This document shows positions 16,653 to 25,445 of a stretch of DNA of 64,000 nt, piece after piece; the first letter of the stretch is position 1, and every line of letters starts with the position of its first letter. The position numbers and the translations under genes are program-made. Below the pieces are notes generated by a model that made no database searches, had not been told where the DNA came from, and saw only the letters and a list, made by a program, of their open reading frames with translations. Origin of the DNA: Thalassovita sp. Its GTDB lineage: Bacteria; Pseudomonadota; Alphaproteobacteria; Rhodobacterales; Rhodobacteraceae. The stretch is from contig NZ_OY829290.1 of the NCBI RefSeq assembly GCF_963691685.1, positions 4,243,001 to 4,307,000 on the forward strand. Reading direction: 5' to 3'.

Positions 16653-18242
16653 TTAGTGACGGAAGTGACGCATGCCGGTCATCACCATCGCCAGACCCGC
16701 CTCATCTGCGGCGGCGATCACCTCATCGTCGCGCATCGAGCCACCTGGCTGGATCACGCAGGACGCGCCAGCGGCAGCGGCTTCCAACAGACCGTCCGCA
16801 AAGGGGAAGAAGGCGTCGGAGGCCACAGCAGACCCTTTGGTCAGCGGCTCAGGCAGGCCCATCGCCTCGGCCATACGCTCGGCCTTTTTGGCCGCGATCA
16901 AGGCGCTGTCGAGGCGGCTCATCTGGCCAGCCCCCACACCAACGGTCGCGCCGTCTTTGACGTAGACGATGGCATTGGATTTAACGTGTTTCGCCACTTT
17001 CCAGGCAAACAGCAGATCGCGCATTTGCTCTTCGGTGGGGGCGACCTTGGTCACCACCTTCAGATCGTCCATACCGATGAAACCGTTGTCACGGTCCTGC
17101 ACCAGCATCCCGCCCGAAACCTGACGGTAGGCCAGACCTTGGTCCAAAGTGTTGGCCAGCGCCGGGGTGGTCAGCAGGCGCAGGTTCTTCTTCTTGGCAA
17201 AGATCTCACGCGCGGCGTCATCTGCACCGGGGGCGATGACCACTTCGGTAAAGATTTCAGTGATCTTTTCGGCGGTGGCCGCATCCAGCGGCTGGTTCAG
17301 CGCAACAATGCCACCAAAGGCAGAAGTGCGGTCACAATCAAATGCCTTCTCATAGGCTTCTTCCAGCGAGGAGCCACGCGCCACACCACAGGGGTTAGCG
17401 TGTTTGATGATTGCGCAGGCCGGACCATCGGTCGGCAGGAACTCGGACACCAGCTCAAAGGCAGCGTCGGTGTCGTTGATGTTGTTGTAAGACAGCTCTT
17501 TGCCCTGATGCTGCTCAGCCGCGGCCACGCCTGGACGGCCAGAACCATCGCTGTAAAACGCTGCACCCTGGTGGCTGTTTTCACCGTAGCGAAGACCCTG
17601 CACATAGGTGCCAGAAAAGACACGGCGGCGCGGGGTCTCTTCGCCGATGGCCGATGCCATCCAGGTCGAGACAGCCGCGTCATATGCGCCAGTGCGGGCA
17701 TAAGCGATCTGGGCAAACTTTTGACGGAAGGCATAGGTGGTGCCCCCCTCGTTGGCGTCCAACTCAGCGATCAGAGCGTCATAATCTTCGACATCCACAA
17801 CGGTGGTAACAAAGGAATGGTTCTTCGCCGCAGCGCGGATCATCGCGGGGCCACCGATGTCGATGTTTTCGATCATCTCATCATAGTCCGCGCCGCGGGC
17901 CAGCGCGGCCTCAAACGGGTAGAGGTTCACCACCAACAGATCAATCGCGCCAATGCCATGTTCGTCCATCGCAGCGACGTGGGCGTCATTGTCGCGCAGC
18001 GCCAGCAGGCCACCGTGCACCTTGGGGTGCAGCGTCTTCACCCGCCCATCCATCATTTCGGGGAAGCCGGTCACATCGGCAACGTCCGTCACTTCGATCC
18101 CTGCGTCGCGGATCGCTTTGGCGGAACCGCCGGTGGACAGCAGCTCAACGCCGCGCGCGTTCAGGGACTGGGCCAGGTCGATGAGACCGGTCTTGTCGGA
18201 TACGGAAATAAGCGCACGGCGAATGGCAGTGGGATTGGTCAT
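16653..18242 (-). CDS. purH: Bifunctional AICAR transformylase / IMP cyclohydrolase
   Basis: 529 residues, normal for PurH, which catalyses the last two steps of IMP synthesis. The N-terminal cyclohydrolase is recognised from RRALISVSDKTGLIDLAQSL and LLSTGGSAKAIRDAG. The C-terminal transformylase contains KELSYNNINDTDAAFELV, the KHANPCGVA motif with its catalytic Lys-His and the closing segment FFPFADGLLEAAAAG. The start follows a TACCCTCCC stretch on the plus strand, which gives GGGAGGGTA as ribosome site. The heparinase-fold gene lies 22 bp upstream on the same strand, so the two are probably cotranscribed. Confidence 0.98.
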   Translation of the reverse strand: MTNPTAIRRALISVSDKTGLIDLAQSLNARGVELLSTGGSAKAIRDAGIEVTDVADVTGFPEMMDGRVKTLHPKVHGGLLALRDNDAHVAAMDEHGIGAIDLLVVNLYPFEAALARGADYDEMIENIDIGGPAMIRAAAKNHSFVTTVVDVEDYDALIAELDANEGGTTYAFRQKFAQIAYARTGAYDAAVSTWMASAIGEETPRRRVFSGTYVQGLRYGENSHQGAAFYSDGSGRPGVAAAEQHQGKELSYNNINDTDAAFELVSEFLPTDGPACAIIKHANPCGVARGSSLEEAYEKAFDCDRTSAFGGIVALNQPLDAATAEKITEIFTEVVIAPGADDAAREIFAKKKNLRLLTTPALANTLDQGLAYRQVSGGMLVQDRDNGFIGMDDLKVVTKVAPTEEQMRDLLFAWKVAKHVKSNAIVYVKDGATVGVGAGQMSRLDSALIAAKKAERMAEAMGLPEPLTKGSAVASDAFFPFADGLLEAAAAGASCVIQPGGSMRDDEVIAAADEAGLAMVMTGMRHFRH

Positions 18243-18264
18243 GGGAGGGTAGCTCTCTGCTTGT

Positions 18265-20028
18265 TCAGGTCAGGTCCAGCTCTTCCCGGTTCAAGTCGCG
18301 TATGCTGATCGGCGTTTCCTGTGCCTTGGCAAGCGACCACCGGATGCGCGTCGCATAATCCATTGCGCGCCCGGATAAAACGATTTGTTTGGTCGCACGC
18401 GGCTTTAAACGGCCTTTTTCCAGATAAACCGACGGTTCCAGCGTCATTTTAAGGCTGCCATCGTGGCGAAACACCCAAAGCTCCCCGCTTTTCAGCGCCA
18501 ATGAGATGGCGCTGCCGCCCATATCGATGGTCGCGTCCACCTCAGGATGCAGATGGAATCGCACCTGAAAGGGGATGCCCTGCAGGCTGACCTTATCCAT
18601 CATCTTGTCAAAACGCTGCTTGTCAGCCCCTTCCAGCGCCACCAGCAGATCCTCACCCGCCATGCCGCGCCCGTCAAAGGTCAGCTCCAGCGTGCGGGCA
18701 TGGGTCAGCCCGTGGGTGCGGCCATAACCGTCATGCCCGCCCTCAAACCGGATCCCGTCGGGCGCCTGGCTCATCTGCACCGGCACCCGCGATGGAATGG
18801 CCGCCAGCAGTTCCTGGCGCCCGACACGCGGGGCCAGACGGGAGGAGGAATAGCCTTCGATCGACAGGGTGGAGTGGCTGGGGGTGGCGCGGCCCGCGCG
18901 CCGCCAATCGGTGCCAAATACCGCACCTGATCCACAGTTCACCACCACGGGCCGGCGGCCCGATGTCAGCTCCAGCGCCAGGGTTGAGGCATGCCCGTTG
19001 CCTGAGGCCTTGCCGGAAGGCGGTGGCGCCGCATCCACAATGACCGATGTGCGCCCGGCGCTGAGACGCGCGTAGCCCATCGACAGGCCATCTGGCGTGC
19101 GATCCTTCACCCCAGACGCCGCCAACGCCGCGTCCAGACGTCCCTCCAGCCCGCGGCCACCGCCGTGGAACCGGGCCAAGCCACCATCCGCGTGGCGCAA
19201 GGTGCGCAGGGTTGGTGCGATCCGGTCAATGGCTGCGGCGTGATCCGCATGCACCGCATGCCCGGCCTCATGCAGGGCCGCGGCAGCCCAGGTCAGCAGG
19301 GTAAACACCTCGAGCAGTTCATCGGGATTGCGGGTGGGGATACCGCCCTGCTCATCCACCTGCGAGGCGCATTCCTTGGCCAGTGCCTTCACCGCTGGAT
19401 CAACATGCTGATCCATCCCCTGCAATGACAACCCGGCATAAAGCAGCCCGGTCAGCGCCTCAAACCGCGGCAGGCCCGGCGTGGTCTTGTGCCAGCGGCG
19501 GCTGAGGAAAATCGCCTGATGCGCCAGCGAGCGGTAAAAGGCCTCGGAGGCCTCAGCATCCTGCGAGCGCAGGACAAACAGCGCGTGATGGATCCAGCGG
19601 ATGATCCGCCGCCCGGTCAGATCCGGCGTCCAACCGGGGCCGATCCCTTTTCCATAGATGTCGATCCAGGCCCACAGCCACTCAGACGCCAGTTCACGGG
19701 TGCGCGGATCGCCAACAGCGGCCAGATCATCCAGCCAGACGAAGCCGTGAATGTCTTCTTCCCACATCTGATCCGGCGCTGGAATGTCCCAGATTTTGGT
19801 GCCTTTGGCCTCAATCAGGTGACCGGCAAACAGGTAATTTCCGGCCAGCAACTGCCGGCCCCTTGCAAAGGCACCAATGGTGCGTGGTTCAGGTTGGCTG
19901 ACGAATCCGGTGGCGGGCCGCGCCATACCGGCCCAGCGCGCATGCATCTGATGCATCCAGCGCGTATAGCGCGCCATCATTCCTTCACGGGGCGGCTTGG
20001 CGGCCCCTGATGCTGTCCCGTTGGACAT
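18265..20028 (-). CDS. Heparinase II/III-fold protein
   Basis: 587 residues. An N-terminal alpha/alpha toroid-like region (WEEDIHGFVWLDDLA, RRIIRWIHHALFVLRSQD, LSRRWHKTTPGLPRFEALTGLLYAGLSLQG) is followed by a C-terminal beta-sandwich with the heparinase II/III signature region RPVVVNCGSGAVFGTDWRRAGRATPSHSTL split around Cys and His. Family members are polysaccharide lyases or, in alphaproteobacteria, proteins found next to purH and rsmB whose substrate is unknown. No Sec signal is visible. Position between rsmB and purH on one strand is typical for Rhodobacteraceae, so a general envelope role seems likelier than niche polysaccharide use. Confidence 0.88.
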   Translation of the reverse strand: MSNGTASGAAKPPREGMMARYTRWMHQMHARWAGMARPATGFVSQPEPRTIGAFARGRQLLAGNYLFAGHLIEAKGTKIWDIPAPDQMWEEDIHGFVWLDDLAAVGDPRTRELASEWLWAWIDIYGKGIGPGWTPDLTGRRIIRWIHHALFVLRSQDAEASEAFYRSLAHQAIFLSRRWHKTTPGLPRFEALTGLLYAGLSLQGMDQHVDPAVKALAKECASQVDEQGGIPTRNPDELLEVFTLLTWAAAALHEAGHAVHADHAAAIDRIAPTLRTLRHADGGLARFHGGGRGLEGRLDAALAASGVKDRTPDGLSMGYARLSAGRTSVIVDAAPPPSGKASGNGHASTLALELTSGRRPVVVNCGSGAVFGTDWRRAGRATPSHSTLSIEGYSSSRLAPRVGRQELLAAIPSRVPVQMSQAPDGIRFEGGHDGYGRTHGLTHARTLELTFDGRGMAGEDLLVALEGADKQRFDKMMDKVSLQGIPFQVRFHLHPEVDATIDMGGSAISLALKSGELWVFRHDGSLKMTLEPSVYLEKGRLKPRATKQIVLSGRAMDYATRIRWSLAKAQETPISIRDLNREELDLT

Positions 20029-20182
20029 TCAATATCTGCCTCTTGCGCGGTTAAGCCGCGAATTTTCCCTGCGAATTTTTCACAAGGATAGCGCGCAAAG
20101 GGGCAAGCTGTCACCGCTGAATTCCACGGTGGCTGCACATCGGCAAAGACGGGCCATAGCGGGGCTACAGCCCTAACAGAGC

Positions 20183-21592
20183 TTAGGATTTACGGCGCAG
20201 ACAGGCCATGTAGAAGCCATCCATGCCCCCCAAGTCACCCCAATAGTCAGGGCGCAGGCGCAGACCGCCCTCCTCGGTGATCCAGCTGGGATCAATGCCC
20301 GGCAGGTCCAGCGATTCGCGGTCAACCTCCCATTCAGGATTGCGTTCCAGCGCCTCTTCGATCTGGCATTCGCCCTCATCCGGCAGCAGGGAACAGGTGC
20401 AAAACACCAGCCGTCCGCCCGGCTTCACCAGGGACAGGGCGTGATCGATCATCTTCACCTGCAGGTCGATCAGCCCACCAAATTCGGACCCGTCTTTGGC
20501 CAGCGGCAGGTCGGGGTGGCGGCGGATGGTACCGGTGGCGGAACAGGGCGCATCCAGCAGGATGGCATCATACTGGCCTTGATGTTCCAGCGCGTCGCCA
20601 GTGACGATTTTGGCTGTCAGACCCGTACGGCCGAGGTTTTCAGAGACACGCGCCATGCGCGCCTCAGACAGGTCCAGCGCGGTCACATCTGCACCGGCTG
20701 CGGCCATCTGCATGGTTTTGCCGCCCGGGGCAGCGCACATGTCCAGAACGGCTTCGCCCTTCTGCACATTCAGCATCTTTGCTGGCAGGGCGGCGGCAGC
20801 ATCCTGCACCCACCAATCGCCCGCCTCATAACCCGGCAGCGCTGAGACCTGACCGGGGTTTTCCAACCGCACCGATCCTGTGGGCAGCAGCGTGCCGCCG
20901 GTTGCCTCAGCCAGGGCCGCAGCATCGCCTTTGGCGGTCAGATCCAGCGGCGCGCTGGCCAGATGCGCACGCTCCATGCCGTTTACCGCCTCAGCGTCAT
21001 AGGCCATCACCAGCGGATCGCGCAGCCAGCGCGGCAGGCGCGGTACACGAAGCTTGGCCCATTCGGCCTCACCTTCGCCGGCAACCTTGCGCAGCACCGC
21101 GTTGACCAGACCTTTCAGGCCAAGGGTACGTTTGTTCGCTGCGGTCAGCGCCACCGCTTCATTCACCACACCATGTGCATCACCACCGGTACACAGCTCC
21201 ACCGCGCCAATCCGCAGGATGTTCTGCACCCTGAGGGGTGGCGCCTTGCGCAGGTGTTTCTTCAACACGCGATCCGCGCGTTCCAGATTGCGCAGCACCT
21301 CCAGCGTCAGACGCTGGGCGCGGGCACGATCTGCGGGTTCCAGCCGGTCCAGCGCCCCCTGCCCCAACAGTTCAGACAACAGCCGCCCTTCGCCAAGGAT
21401 CTGCGTCAGCAGGTAGAGCGCCGCCCCCCGCGGCGTCAGCTTGCCCATTGGCCGCTCAGACGCATCCCCCTGTGGTTTGCCACCTGCACGTTGCTGCGGC
21501 TTGCCGTGTGGACGGCCTTGAGGGCGACCTTGCGGTTTGCGCGATTTGCCCTGAGGCTTACCGGAGCGGCGGTTTTGGTCGGGTTTGGGCAT
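20183..21592 (-). CDS. rsmB: 16S rRNA (cytosine-C5) methyltransferase RsmB-like
   Basis: 469 residues from ATG 21592, with AAGGA seven bases upstream. A basic low-complexity tail of about 45 residues, rich in GKPQG and GRPQG repeats, precedes a NusB-like domain (PRGAALYLLTQILGEGRLL and following, about 50-180). The SAM-dependent methyltransferase domain contains the SAM loop CAAPGGKTMQMA, the catalytic region LDAPCSATGTIRRHPD and the second Cys in FCTCSLLPDEGE. This is the standard Cys-Cys pair of RNA m5C methyltransferases. The target is presumably C967 of 16S rRNA. It is divergent from the small DUF1674 gene. Confidence 0.93.
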   Translation of the reverse strand: MPKPDQNRRSGKPQGKSRKPQGRPQGRPHGKPQQRAGGKPQGDASERPMGKLTPRGAALYLLTQILGEGRLLSELLGQGALDRLEPADRARAQRLTLEVLRNLERADRVLKKHLRKAPPLRVQNILRIGAVELCTGGDAHGVVNEAVALTAANKRTLGLKGLVNAVLRKVAGEGEAEWAKLRVPRLPRWLRDPLVMAYDAEAVNGMERAHLASAPLDLTAKGDAAALAEATGGTLLPTGSVRLENPGQVSALPGYEAGDWWVQDAAAALPAKMLNVQKGEAVLDMCAAPGGKTMQMAAAGADVTALDLSEARMARVSENLGRTGLTAKIVTGDALEHQGQYDAILLDAPCSATGTIRRHPDLPLAKDGSEFGGLIDLQVKMIDHALSLVKPGGRLVFCTCSLLPDEGECQIEEALERNPEWEVDRESLDLPGIDPSWITEEGGLRLRPDYWGDLGGMDGFYMACLRRKS

Positions 21593-21671
21593 ATGATGAT
21601 CCTTCGGCCTCTTTGCCTTGGCGCGTGAGGGGCGTATATCAGCGCTACAGTTCCTTAGAAAGGACACATGA

Positions 21672-21851
21672 ATGAGCGAGATTGAGAAAAATCTGCCCCC
21701 AGCCGCCCAACGCGCGCTGGCCGAGGCAGAAGAGCGTCGCAAGAAGGCCGCTGAGGCAGAAGCGCTGCCCAAGGAGCTGGGCGGCCGCGACGGGCCAGAA
21801 CCCGTCCGCTATGGCGATTGGGAGAAGAAGGGCATCGCGGTCGATTTCTGA
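21672..21851 (+). CDS. DUF1674 protein (SDHAF4-like)
   Basis: A 59-residue gene with AAGGA seven bases before its ATG. The charged, coiled N-terminal half (RALAEAEERRKKAAEAEAL) is followed by the family hallmark GRDGPEPVRYGDWEKKG and a final VDF. DUF1674 includes the mitochondrial succinate dehydrogenase assembly factor SDHAF4, which binds the flavinylated SdhA subunit. A similar role in maturation of bacterial SdhA is inferred from homology. It is divergent from rsmB, with a 79-bp gap, and converges on the next gene. Confidence 0.9.
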   Translation: MSEIEKNLPPAAQRALAEAEERRKKAAEAEALPKELGGRDGPEPVRYGDWEKKGIAVDF

Positions 21852-21871
21852 CCGTCGCCTGCCCTCAGGGT

Positions 21872-22255
21872 TCAGTCCGCTTTGATATTATAGCGCTGAC
21901 GCTCACCGCGCCCTTTGTCCGGCACGATGTAAAGCGTCGCACCGCTAGAACGCACCACGCCGCAGAAATCACCCTGATCAATAGTGCCGTGGAAGATCCG
22001 CGTACACAGCTGGCCGTCTTTCCACTGCCAGTTGCCCAGCAACGGCCGGCCCCAGACCCGGCCTTTGACCTGCCCCAGATCGTCAAACCGCATCCACAGG
22101 CCGGACTGGCTGATATATTTCCCCTGCATCTGCTGCAGGAAATCGCTGCGGTCCTTCATGGTAAAGAACCCCTCAGCCTGCGCGGGTTGCAGCGGAGGCA
22201 TCACAAGGGTCGCAAGGGCGGAGAAGGACAGCAGGAAAATAGTGGTGCGCAGCAT
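21872..22255 (-). CDS. Exported protein of unknown function
   Basis: 127 residues with a clear Sec signal peptide (MLRTTIFLLSFSALATLVMP to PAQA, cleavage near residue 27). The mature domain includes FLQQMQGKYISQSGLWMRFDD and LGNWQWKDGQLCTRIFHG, with two Cys (in LCTRI and DFCGVV) that could form a disulfide. The aromatic pattern resembles small beta-barrel periplasmic proteins encoded next to dapB in roseobacters, but I cannot assign a function. It lies 95 bp downstream of dapB on the same strand and may share its transcript. Confidence 0.7.
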   Translation of the reverse strand: MLRTTIFLLSFSALATLVMPPLQPAQAEGFFTMKDRSDFLQQMQGKYISQSGLWMRFDDLGQVKGRVWGRPLLGNWQWKDGQLCTRIFHGTIDQGDFCGVVRSSGATLYIVPDKGRGERQRYNIKAD

Positions 22256-22350
22256 GGGTCAGCCGTGGTTGATCTCAGGTCGCCGGGCGATCTGCAAGAT
22301 CCGTACCGACTCACTACTGCGCGGTCACTGCCTTTGGATCCGACTTTGGG

Positions 22351-23160
22351 TCAGAGGCCCAGAACGTCAATCATATCGTATTCACCCGGGGCCTTGCCCT
22401 GCCCCCAAAGCGCCGCCTTCAGCGCACCGCGGGCAAAGATCGCGCGATCCGTCGCCAGATGACGCAGCACAATGCGCTCACCCGCCGCGGCAAACAGCAC
22501 ATCGTGTTCACCCACAATGTCGCCACCACGGATCGCGGTGAAGCCGATGTCACCCTTCTTGCGGGCGCCAGTGATGCCGTCACGCCCCGAATCGCGCACG
22601 TCTTCTAGGTTTACACCCCGGCCTTCAGCCGCAGCCTCGCCCAGCATCAGTGCAGTGCCGGAAGGTGCATCGACCTTTTTGTTGTGGTGGGCTTCGATCA
22701 CCTCGATGTCGAAATCTTCATCCAAGGCCGCAGCAACCTTTTTGGTCAGCTGCACCAGCAGGTTCACACCCAGTGACATATTGCCGGCGCGGATCACTGT
22801 GGCGTGGCGGGCGGCGGCGTTTACCTTGGTCAGGTGTTCCTCAGCCATGCCGGTGGTGCCGATGACATGCACGGCGCGGGCCTGTGCAGCCAAGGCGGCA
22901 AATTCAACCGTTGCCTCCGGCGCGGTGAAATCAATCACCGCCTGCGCTTTGGAAAACGCCTCCAACGCATCGTCGGTCACGGCCACGCCAACGGCGGCCC
23001 CGCCCATGCATTCACCCACATCACGGCCCACCCAATCGTGGCCTGCGCGTTCCACAACGCCGACCAGCTTGGCCTTATCGCTCTCCAACACGGTTTTGAT
23101 CAGCATCTGCCCCATACGGCCCGATGCACCCGTGATGACGATTCCCGGCAGGTTGGTCAT
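22351..23160 (-). CDS. dapB: 4-hydroxy-tetrahydrodipicolinate reductase
   Basis: 269 residues from ATG 23160, chosen because the nucleotide-binding stretch VITGASGRMGQML follows closely and AGGAG lies upstream. DapB reduces the cyclic intermediate of the lysine/diaminopimelate pathway with NAD(P)H. The catalytic signature EAHHNKKVDAPSGTA is present (about residues 150-165), as is the GTTGM loop. Divergent from rbfA with about 90 bp between starts. The product feeds both lysine and peptidoglycan. Confidence 0.97.
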   Translation of the reverse strand: MTNLPGIVITGASGRMGQMLIKTVLESDKAKLVGVVERAGHDWVGRDVGECMGGAAVGVAVTDDALEAFSKAQAVIDFTAPEATVEFAALAAQARAVHVIGTTGMAEEHLTKVNAAARHATVIRAGNMSLGVNLLVQLTKKVAAALDEDFDIEVIEAHHNKKVDAPSGTALMLGEAAAEGRGVNLEDVRDSGRDGITGARKKGDIGFTAIRGGDIVGEHDVLFAAAGERIVLRHLATDRAIFARGALKAALWGQGKAPGEYDMIDVLGL

Positions 23161-23251
23161 GGTTCTGAAACTCCTAGAAAACATGGTTTTCGTCTGCATA
23201 GACCAGCATTGCCCGCTTGGCAAAGGGGACAAGACGCCTTAGATGCAGCCC

Positions 23252-23683
23252 ATGGCCAAAGGAAATTCATATGGCGCCGGGCCCAGCACCCGGCAATTGC
23301 GCGTCGGCGAACTGATCCGCCGGACGATGTCCGACCTGTTGATGCGGGGCGAGATTCACGATGATGATCTCAACCGTATGTCGATCACCGTGGGCGAGGT
23401 TCAGATCACCTCGGACCTACGTGTGGCGACCTGTTATGTGCTGCCCCTGGGTGGCAAGGACGGGGCCGAAGCGGTCAAGATCCTGGCCCGCAACCAGTGG
23501 GAGCTGCGCCGCACCATCGGTAAAAAATGCGGCCTGAAACATGCGCCCGAGCTGCGCTTCAAGGTCGACACCACCTTTGACCGGATGGATGAGACCCGCG
23601 CCCTGCTCAATCGCGAAGATGTGCGCCGCGATCTGGACAAGCCCGACTCGGGCGAGGCTGACACCCCCGAGGATGAGGGCTAA
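23252..23683 (+). CDS. rbfA: Ribosome-binding factor A
   Basis: 143 residues from ATG 23252 (ATG 23243 is a possible earlier start, and neither has a strong ribosome site). RbfA assists late 30S maturation at the 16S 5' end and matters in cold adaptation. Recognisable parts are RQLRVGELIRRTMSDLL, the beta strand ITVGEVQITSDLRVATCYVLPL and PELRFKVDTTFDRMDET, the RF-type KH fold. The acidic C-terminal tail (PDSGEADTPEDEG) is common in this group. The next gene starts 6 bp after its stop, and truB follows, so processing and assembly genes are clustered. Confidence 0.95.
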   Translation: MAKGNSYGAGPSTRQLRVGELIRRTMSDLLMRGEIHDDDLNRMSITVGEVQITSDLRVATCYVLPLGGKDGAEAVKILARNQWELRRTIGKKCGLKHAPELRFKVDTTFDRMDETRALLNREDVRRDLDKPDSGEADTPEDEG

Positions 23684-23689
23684 CCCCAA

Positions 23690-24442
23690 ATGCGCCAGCT
23701 TGCCTCCCTGTTGACGCTGGCGCTTTCCTTTTTTGCTGTCCCTGTTCAGGCGTTGGAATGTCAGCGCCTGTCTTATTTGGAGACCCCCTATACGATCTGC
23801 GAGGCTGATCCAGCTGCCGCGGATCTGCGGCTGTTTCACAGCGATGACCGTGGCCTGTTGGGGCACTACGCGCGGATCAATCAACTGCTAGAGGGCGAAG
23901 GGCGTGAACTGTCCTTTGCGATGAATGGTGGCATGTATCACAGCGACCGCAGCCCGGTCGGGCTTTACATCGAAGAGGGGGTTGAGAAAACGCCACTGCT
24001 GACCGGGGCCAGCAAGGGCAATTTTGGCCTGCTGCCCAATGGCGTCTTCTGTCTGCGTGACGGCCGCGCGGATGTGATCGAAAGCCGCGCCTTTGCGGCG
24101 GCCCGTCCGGATTGTCGATTTGCAACGCAATCCGGCCCGATGCTGGTGATCGATGGCGCCCTGCATCCGCGGTTTATCCCCGGCGGCACCTCACGTCATA
24201 TCCGCAACGGCGTGGGCACCTCCGCCGACGGGCGGCGCGTGGTCTTTGCGATTTCGGACGCGCGGGTCAATTTCCACGATTTCGGCCGCCTGTTCCGCGA
24301 TCACCTGAAGCTGCCAAATGCGCTGTTTCTGGATGGCAAAGTATCCCGAGTGTTCATCCCTGCCGAGGGCCGCCGCGACATCGGCTTCCCGGTAGGGCCA
24401 ATGATCGGTGTCACCGTCCCCCTTGGCAGCGCCCGCAACTGA
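23690..24442 (+). CDS. Exported phosphodiester glycosidase (NAGPA / DUF2233 domain)
   Basis: 250 residues with a Sec signal (MRQLASLLTLALSFFAVPVQA). The NAGPA-domain features are the AMNGGMYH loop (about residues 80-88), KGNFGLLPNGVFCL, QSGPMLVIDG and RNGVGTSADGRRVVFAISD. Relatives cleave GlcNAc-1-phosphodiester linkages or act on exopolysaccharide; the bacterial substrate is not known. It lies between rbfA and truB, 6 bp after rbfA, and so is probably transcribed with a translation-related operon although its product is exported. Confidence 0.85.
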   Translation: MRQLASLLTLALSFFAVPVQALECQRLSYLETPYTICEADPAAADLRLFHSDDRGLLGHYARINQLLEGEGRELSFAMNGGMYHSDRSPVGLYIEEGVEKTPLLTGASKGNFGLLPNGVFCLRDGRADVIESRAFAAARPDCRFATQSGPMLVIDGALHPRFIPGGTSRHIRNGVGTSADGRRVVFAISDARVNFHDFGRLFRDHLKLPNALFLDGKVSRVFIPAEGRRDIGFPVGPMIGVTVPLGSARN

Positions 24443-24518
24443 GCGCATGTTTGACAGAGTTCCGCGTCTGCGGTAACTGGCGCGCCTCGCATCAATCCAA
24501 GCTACATCGGGGATCACA

Positions 24519-25430
24519 ATGGGTCGCAAGCGCAAGGGACGTGACATTTCAGGCTGGCTGGTTATCGACAAACCGGCAGGCATGACCTCGACCGCTGTGG
24601 TGAACAAAGTGCGCTGGGCGCTGGAGGCCAAGAAGGCTGGCCATGCGGGCACCCTTGATCCCGAAGCCACCGGTGTGCTGGCCGTCGCCCTGGGCGAGGC
24701 CACCAAGACCGTCCCCTTCATCACCGATGCGCTGAAAGCCTACCGTTTTGTGGTGCGTCTGGGTCAGGCGACCAACACCGACGATGCCGAAGGCGAAGTG
24801 ATCGCAGAAAGCGACGCGCGCCCGACGGATGAACAGATCAAAGAGGCGCTTGGCGGGTTCCTTGGAGACATCATGCAGGTGCCGCCCAAGTTTTCGGCCG
24901 TAAAAATCGACGGTGAACGCGCCTATAAGCTGGCCCGTGACGGGGATGAGGATTTTGAGATCGCCGCCCGACCCCTCTGGGTCGAGGAGCTGGTGATGAC
25001 AGACCGGCTCGATGCCGATCATGTTGAGCTGGAAATGACCTGCGGCAAGGGCGGTTATGTCCGTTCCATCGCGCGGGATCTGGGCGCGGCCCTTGGGTGC
25101 CACGGTCACGTGCTGCACCTGCGCCGCATCTGGTCCGGCCCGTTTGAGGCCGAGGATGGTCTGACCCTGGATCAGGTGATCGAAATGGAACGCACCCCGG
25201 CGCTGGACGAGCATCTGCTGCCGCTGGAGGAAGGTCTGGCCGATCTGCCCGAGGTGAAAACCACCGAACAGGGCGCCGCCAAGATGCGCAACGGCAACCC
25301 CGGGATCGTGTTTGCAAACGATGTGGAATACGGCGATGAATGCTGGGCCAGCCTGAACGGTGAAGCCGTGGCTGTCGGCGTGTTCAAAGCCGGTGAATTG
25401 CACCCCAGCCGGGTCTTTGTGCGGGGTTAA
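24519..25430 (+). CDS. truB: tRNA pseudouridine-55 synthase
   Basis: 303 residues. TruB converts U55 in the T-loop of tRNAs. The family motif with the catalytic Asp is AGHAGTLDPEATGVLAVALG (Asp near residue 48). Also visible are DKPAGMTSTAVVNKVR and MTCGKGGYVRSIARDLG, plus a C-terminal PUA-like segment. In many alphaproteobacteria rpsO follows directly; here about 4.7 kb with RTX-type genes intervenes. Confidence 0.97.
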   Translation: MGRKRKGRDISGWLVIDKPAGMTSTAVVNKVRWALEAKKAGHAGTLDPEATGVLAVALGEATKTVPFITDALKAYRFVVRLGQATNTDDAEGEVIAESDARPTDEQIKEALGGFLGDIMQVPPKFSAVKIDGERAYKLARDGDEDFEIAARPLWVEELVMTDRLDADHVELEMTCGKGGYVRSIARDLGAALGCHGHVLHLRRIWSGPFEAEDGLTLDQVIEMERTPALDEHLLPLEEGLADLPEVKTTEQGAAKMRNGNPGIVFANDVEYGDECWASLNGEAVAVGVFKAGELHPSRVFVRG

Positions 25431-25445
25431 ACCCCACGAACCCGG

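Noticed and set aside
16518..18308. 596-codon plus-strand frame opposite purH
   Set aside because: Antisense shadow of purH with His/Arg-rich composition and no domain.
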